Positions 59,954 to 64,000 of a stretch of 64,000 nucleotides of DNA are shown here, one piece after another. The stretch spans positions 9,506 to 73,505 of the forward strand of contig NZ_OMWD01000009.1 of assembly GCF_900314695.1 (NCBI RefSeq), given 5' to 3'. Position numbers and translations under genes: made by a program. The stretch comes from an uncultured Methanobrevibacter sp. Lineage in GTDB: Archaea > Methanobacteriota > Methanobacteria > Methanobacteriales > Methanobacteriaceae. The first letter of the stretch is position 1, and each line of letters starts with the position of its first letter. The notes under the pieces are model-generated. The model saw only the letters and a program-made list of their open reading frames with translations. It did not search any database and was not told the origin of the DNA.

Positions 59954-61918
59954 ATGGAAATTTATAAAGAAAAACAAACCCCAAAAAGAAGTATAAAACG
60001 AAGTTTGATAGTATTTATTGGAAATGTCTTAGGAATTTATTTAATAAGTGTTTTAGGATTAGGAGCAGAAGTTAGTCAATTTGATGACATTATCTTTTTA
60101 GTACTATTCATTAGTTTAATTAATGCACTACTTTGGCCTATTTTAACAAGAATAGCAATGCCATTTCTAGTTTTAACCTTCGGTTTCGGAACACTAATAT
60201 TAAACGGACTCCTACTTCAAATTTTCGCACCAATATTTGATATAGAAATTAAAGGTGCTGCAATGATTCTTGCCCCATTGGCCATGGCTGCTGTTACAAC
60301 CATACTGTCCTCCCTAATAACAATTAATGATGATAGTTCATATTACAGATCTGTTTTAAGAGATGCGGAAAAGAAAAGAAAAAGCAATATTAAAGATTAT
60401 CCTGGAGTAATTATTGTTGAAATTGATGGACTTGCCTACGAAGTTTTATGTGAAGCAGTCGAAAGAGGAGAAATGCCTACTGTTAAAAAAATGATTGAAA
60501 GTAAGGAATACAATCTTAGAATGTGGGAAACTGACCTATCCTCCCAAACCGGTGCAAGTCAGGCAGGAATCCTCCACGGAAACAATGAAGACATTGTTGC
60601 ATTTAGATGGATAGAAAAGAACAATGACAATCAGATGATGCAATGTTCTGGAATAACTAAAGTACCTGAGTTAGAACATAGAATTTCAGATGGAAATGGA
60701 TTGCTTGTTGATAATGGAGCAAGCAGATCAAATTTATTCTCAGGGGATACTGACAATGTAATATTTACATTCAGTAAGATAATGGACTTTAAAAAACTAT
60801 ACAATAAGGCATGGTATTCAGTATTCTCCAATCCAAGTAATTTTGCACGTATAGTCGCCCTGTTTCTTGCAGACATAATACGTGAAATATGGTCACAGAT
60901 TGTGCATTCAGTAAAAAACATCAGACCAAGAATAAAACGTGGAATAGTATACATCCCAACAAGAGCAGCTACAAACGTATTTATGAGAGAAATCAATACT
61001 TCAACATTAATCGGAGACATGATGATTGGAGATATTGATGTTGCATACTCAACATACTTGGGTTACGATGAAATAGCCCACCACTCAGGAGTTAGGGATA
61101 ATGATGCATGGTTCGCTTTAAGAGAAATGGACAAACAAATCAAACATTTAACTGATGCGAATAAATACTGTCCAAGAGACTATCAGTTTGTCATTCAATC
61201 AGACCATGGCCAAACAAATGGTGCTACATTTACCCAAAGATACGGTGAAACATTTGAAGACTTTGTCAAATCATTACTTCCTGAAGACATGACCATGTTT
61301 GCAAAAATGACCTCAAATGATGACCACTTTGCAGGAGACTATACTCCATTTTCAAGAAAAAATAAAAAAATTAAAAAAGAAAAAGAAGAACAACAGGAAT
61401 TAAGTGACTCTGAAGTTATCGTATTAGCATCAGGTAATCTTGCAATGATTTATTTGACTCAATGGAGCCAAAGATTAACATACGAAGAACTCAATAACTT
61501 TTTCCCTGAATTGATACTTGGTATCATAAACAATGAATATGTCGGTTTTATTTTAGTCAAATCTCAAGAACATGGTGATTTAGCTATTGGAAAAAATGGA
61601 ACTTACTATCTTGACAGCGGTGAAATTGAAGGAGAAAACCCTCTTAAAGGATTTGGAAACAATATAGTAAGACATTTAAAAAGAACCAGTTCCTTTGAAC
61701 ACACCCCAGACATCCTAGTTAACAGTTTTTATGATGAGGAAGCTAATGAGGTATGTGCTTTTGAGGAATTAGTTGGAAGCCACGGTGGAGCCGGCGGAGA
61801 CCAATCCAAACCGTTCATATTGTATCCTTCAAGTTGGAAAGTCAGTGATGATGAAATCATTGGTGCAGAAAACATTTATAAACTAATAAAAGAAAATTTA
61901 GCTGAATTAAAAAAATAA
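59954..61918 (+). CDS. Membrane-bound alkaline-phosphatase-superfamily hydrolase with holin-like N-terminus
   Basis: A 654-residue protein. Residues 15-125 hold four hydrophobic helices of the phage-holin/4TM type. The rest is an alkaline-phosphatase-superfamily domain: Asp158 in IVEIDG, the nucleophile region SSQTGASQAGILHG (Thr199), metal ligands Asp372 and His376/377 in GYDEIAHHSG, Asp417-His418 in QSDHGQTNGATF, and a C-terminal His in GSHGGAGGDQ. All two-metal ligands appear present, so it is probably an active phosphodiesterase or phosphatase at the membrane; the substrate is unknown. No phage genes adjoin it. Ends before a bidirectional hairpin. Confidence 0.85.
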   Translation: MEIYKEKQTPKRSIKRSLIVFIGNVLGIYLISVLGLGAEVSQFDDIIFLVLFISLINALLWPILTRIAMPFLVLTFGFGTLILNGLLLQIFAPIFDIEIKGAAMILAPLAMAAVTTILSSLITINDDSSYYRSVLRDAEKKRKSNIKDYPGVIIVEIDGLAYEVLCEAVERGEMPTVKKMIESKEYNLRMWETDLSSQTGASQAGILHGNNEDIVAFRWIEKNNDNQMMQCSGITKVPELEHRISDGNGLLVDNGASRSNLFSGDTDNVIFTFSKIMDFKKLYNKAWYSVFSNPSNFARIVALFLADIIREIWSQIVHSVKNIRPRIKRGIVYIPTRAATNVFMREINTSTLIGDMMIGDIDVAYSTYLGYDEIAHHSGVRDNDAWFALREMDKQIKHLTDANKYCPRDYQFVIQSDHGQTNGATFTQRYGETFEDFVKSLLPEDMTMFAKMTSNDDHFAGDYTPFSRKNKKIKKEKEEQQELSDSEVIVLASGNLAMIYLTQWSQRLTYEELNNFFPELILGIINNEYVGFILVKSQEHGDLAIGKNGTYYLDSGEIEGENPLKGFGNNIVRHLKRTSSFEHTPDILVNSFYDEEANEVCAFEELVGSHGGAGGDQSKPFILYPSSWKVSDDEIIGAENIYKLIKENLAELKK

Positions 61919-61951
61919 GATAGATATACCTGCAAAAATATCAAAGAATAG

Positions 61952-61984
61952 AAAAAGGATATGGAACTATTGATAATCCATATC
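61952..61984. terminator. Hairpin between convergent genes at 61918 and 61985
   Basis: GATATGGA (61958-61965) and TCCATATC (61977-61984) form an 8-bp stem with an 11-base loop. On the minus strand a run of five T follows, and T-rich sequence follows on the plus strand, so it may serve both genes. Confidence 0.7.
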
Positions 61985-62779
61985 TTACTTATTATTTTTA
62001 ATTAATGATTCTAATTCATCCAGACGTTTATTTAATTCATTTTCACGTTTTTTATAATGTCTTGATAAAATTGCAACCGTCAATGTTGCAGTACCAACAC
62101 CAGATATTGTGTATCCTCCCCAAACTAAAAATATTGCAGTTAATTTACCAATACCTGTGTTTCCAAGTATTGCATAACCATTACTTGTAAATGCATTTGA
62201 AACCATAACCAATGAATTTAAAGGATCAACATTTTCTGCAAAACATGTAACAATAAAACTAACAAATATAATAGAGAACAATAATATAATAGTAATCCCA
62301 AGACTATTTGTCTCCGTATAATGCCTAAACTTACCATAATATACTTTAATTAAATAAGCATAAACAAGAACATGTATTGCATAAATCGGCAACAATACAA
62401 TAGATTCATTAAAAGCAATGAGTGCTATAGATTCATAAGGTATTAACAGGAAAAATAATACTCTATTCTTCCAGGAACTATAATCCAAAGTAAAAGCAAT
62501 ATATAATGATACGAGCAGTTGTACAACAGCAACCCCCATAAAATCATTTCCAGGAACTACAATAATGTATAAAATGAAAACAAAGAAAATTAACATCATT
62601 ACCAAGTAAAAAACTTGTCTTAATGTTTGAACTTCTTCTTCAGGAAAATATTCAAGCGGATTTAAAACCCTGCTTTTACCGTCCTTTAATTTTTTAAAAA
62701 TTAATTTTCCGGCAACAAATAATGCACCAAAAATTAAAATTGCAATAACAAATTCATAAATAATCAAGAAAATATCCAT
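61985..62779 (-). CDS. Potassium-channel-like membrane protein with non-standard filter
   Basis: A 264-residue protein with seven predicted membrane segments (about 5-30, 55-75, 82-98, 107-122, 127-148, 160-181, 207-238). Between the last two is a pore-helix-like stretch and TSNGYA at 198-203, followed by GNTGIGKLTAIFLVWGG, which has the layout of the K+ channel pore (helix, filter, then TxxGK and inner helix). The filter is not the usual TVGYG. The C-terminus is a coiled coil (HYKKRENELNKRLDELESLI). It might be a channel or a pore-fold protein with other use; function is inference. No regulatory RCK domain is present. Confidence 0.65.
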   Translation of the reverse strand: MDIFLIIYEFVIAILIFGALFVAGKLIFKKLKDGKSRVLNPLEYFPEEEVQTLRQVFYLVMMLIFFVFILYIIVVPGNDFMGVAVVQLLVSLYIAFTLDYSSWKNRVLFFLLIPYESIALIAFNESIVLLPIYAIHVLVYAYLIKVYYGKFRHYTETNSLGITIILLFSIIFVSFIVTCFAENVDPLNSLVMVSNAFTSNGYAILGNTGIGKLTAIFLVWGGYTISGVGTATLTVAILSRHYKKRENELNKRLDELESLIKNNK

Positions 62780-62827
62780 AAGTATAATTTATCAATTCAT
62801 ATATTTAATTGTTAATTTTAACTTTAT

Positions 62828-62873
62828 TGTGCAAGAATTCTCCGGCTTCTTTAAGCCGGGGATAAATTGCACA
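62828..62873. mobile_element. IS200/IS605-type terminal hairpin
   Basis: CCGGCTT (62842-62848) and AAGCCGG (62853-62859) form a perfect 7-bp GC-rich hairpin with a CTTT loop, nested inside a second inverted repeat, TGTGCAA (62828-62834) and TTGCACA (62867-62873). The AAGCCGGGG hairpin is typical of IS605-type ends and TnpB guide RNA 3' ends. In this AT-rich genome such a GC stem is conspicuous. It lies 270 bases before tnpB, so it may be the element's left end or the right end of another copy. The rest of 62874-63145 shows no gene; TATAATATGTA repeats twice at 62954-62979. Confidence 0.6.
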
Positions 62874-63145
62874 TTTTAGTGGGTTAGTGTCTATATTTTT
62901 TTATGTGGATGGGGTGGTGAGATTAGTTTTCAAATGCTCTCGGATAAATGCCATATAATATGTAGGTTTATAATATGTAATATAGAAAGATGGGGGAAAA
63001 AACTTCAATAAGTTACTTTTTTTCCTTTCTTTTTTAAAACACGGTTTCATAATAATATATTCTAAAAAAAAAAACAATCCTTTTAGTGATTATATTTTTT
63101 TTAGTCATTAAGATGATGTTTTAGGATTTTATATTTTAATAAAAT

Positions 63146-64000
63146 GTGAAAAAAAAGATGTTGAATATGTGCGATAAAACTTTTATTTTAACGGATAAGG
63201 TTGAATTTGTTCCTGATGAAGAGATGGAAAAGGAATTATGGTTTAATAAAAAAATAGTTAAAACATTAAAAAAACATTATCCTTTTCTAAAAGATGCTGA
63301 TTCTACCTGCCTTCAAGCATCCACTGATAGACTAATAAAATCCTATGAAGGATATTATGACCACAGAACCAGCGCTCCAAGATTTAAAAAACGTAAAAAA
63401 AATCCAGTAACTTCAATTACCCTGCGAAACAATTTCTATGATACAAAAGAAGGTAATGTAGGGGCCATTAGGTGGTTGTCTGAAAATGAATTACGAGTAA
63501 CTAAACTGGGAAAAATAACCGTTAAGCATAGAAGACACATCAAAGGCCAAATCAAAGAGGCTACATTAAAATACGAAAACGGACGCTGGTACATATGTAT
63601 AGTATACGAATTAGATGAAAATAAACATGGTGAATTTTCCTATGGAGGATTATATGTCGGAATAGATGTTGGAATAACTGACTTTTTAACCTTTTCCAAC
63701 AGAAAAGTGATAGCCAAACCGGACCTTAAGAAAATAAACGGAAGAATACAGTATTACCAACAAAAACTCGACGGCAAAAAAGAAGGCGGATCCAACTGGA
63801 AAAAAACACTAAAAAAACTCCACAAAAAAACTCCACAAATGGATAAGAAAGAAAAACAACATAGTAAACGACTATTACCATAAAATATCCTATAATATAG
63901 CCAAACACTGCCAATTCATAGCCATGGAAACACTCAACATTCGAGGAATGCTTAAAAGTAACTTAAGCAGAAGCATACATGAAATCGGATGGGGAAAACT
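63146..64000 (+). pseudogene. tnpB: TnpB-like RNA-guided nuclease gene, frameshifted and cut by the window edge
   Basis: The first 240 or so codons encode a TnpB-type protein: FLKDADSTCLQASTDRLIKS, RFKKRKKNPVTSITLRNNF and the first RuvC aspartate in YVGIDVGITDFLTFSN (Asp174). The frame then ends at 63883. From 63840 the next frame continues the protein: WIRKKNNIVNDYYHKISYN then QFIAMETLNIRGML, with the second RuvC glutamate, to the window end. Removing one A at 63837-63839 joins the two. The N-terminus also seems about 25 residues shorter than usual. No TnpA is seen. The third RuvC Asp and the zinc ribbon are outside the window. Confidence 0.85.

Noticed and set aside
59954..60350. Holin-like N-terminus suggesting a prophage
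   Set aside because: No other phage genes nearby and the helices are fused to a phosphatase-type enzyme, so it is better explained as a membrane anchor.
62954..62979. TATAATATGTA repeated twice as a possible attachment site
   Set aside because: Too short and AT-rich, with no integrase nearby.
1..64000. CRISPR array
   Set aside because: No series of regularly spaced identical repeats was seen; the flp-promoter pair has only two units.

Overview
The window is a low-GC archaeal chromosome segment that looks like a Methanobrevibacter-type methanogen (order Methanobacteriales). The reasons are the archaeal ribosomal-protein superoperon, a mevalonate/isopentenyl-phosphate-kinase isoprenoid cluster, archaeal RNA polymerase subunits D, K and N, F420/hydrogenase-type electron-transfer proteins, DUF2207, DUF4013 and DUF308 membrane proteins, and TATA-box promoters with GGTGA/GAGGT ribosome-binding sites. 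The species cannot be fixed from the sequence alone.

Layout. 1-4430: end of dapL, an acidic membrane-anchored protein, a small hypothetical protein and gltX. 4530-15506: an accessory block holding an Fe-S aldo/keto reductase with a methyltransferase, a redox-stress group (rubredoxin-like protein, cupin, hybrid-cluster protein, divergent TrmB-like regulator), a membrane acyltransferase whose start appears frameshifted, an ADP-ribosylglycohydrolase, a nicotianamine-synthase-like protein, and a three-gene operon related to formate dehydrogenase and MvhD (flp-like) with tandem dyad operators at its promoter. 16066-28302, minus strand: idsA, RNase J, fni, ipk, mvk, memo, rps2, ferredoxin, enolase, rpoK, rpoN, rps9, rpl13, rpl18e, rpoD, rps11, rps4, rps13. 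A class II tRNA-Ser(GGA) follows. 28728-32897: two tandem DUF2207 proteins and LemA. 33072-49705, minus strand: cbf5, rpl14e, cmk, rpl34e, an EMC3/YidC-like protein, adkA, secY, then the spc/S10-type cluster from L15 to L3, including rnp1, aIF1 and an unusually short TTG-start S14. 50049-56352: SPOUT methyltransferase, METTL5-like methyltransferase, pycA-birA, a SelA-like PLP protein, a hypothetical protein and the fumarase beta subunit. 56912-62779: membrane and surface proteins (DUF308, GNAT, DUF4013, an anchored extracellular protein, a membrane-bound alkaline-phosphatase-superfamily enzyme and a potassium-channel-like protein). 62828-64000: part of an IS200/IS605-type element with a frameshifted tnpB that runs off the window.

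How the genes work together. idsA, fni, ipk and mvk supply archaeal lipid precursors. rps/rpl genes, rpo genes, cbf5, rnp1, aIF1, secY and the EMC3-like protein form the information-processing and secretion core. pycA and birA are coupled as biotin enzyme and its ligase. hcp, cupin, rubredoxin and the TrmB-like regulator make a plausible nitrosative/oxidative stress module. From memory, the conserved core follows the gene order of Methanothermobacter (SPOUT protein through idsA, gltX and dapL); the 4.5-15.5 kb block then looks like an insertion between gltX and idsA.

Three short genes (rubredoxin-like, rpoN, rps14) and several RNA hairpins were found by reading the gaps directly. The most unusual items are the tandem operators before the flp-like operon, hairpins in ribosomal-protein leaders that pair fully only as minus-strand RNA, a channel-like protein with a non-canonical filter, and two likely frameshifted genes.
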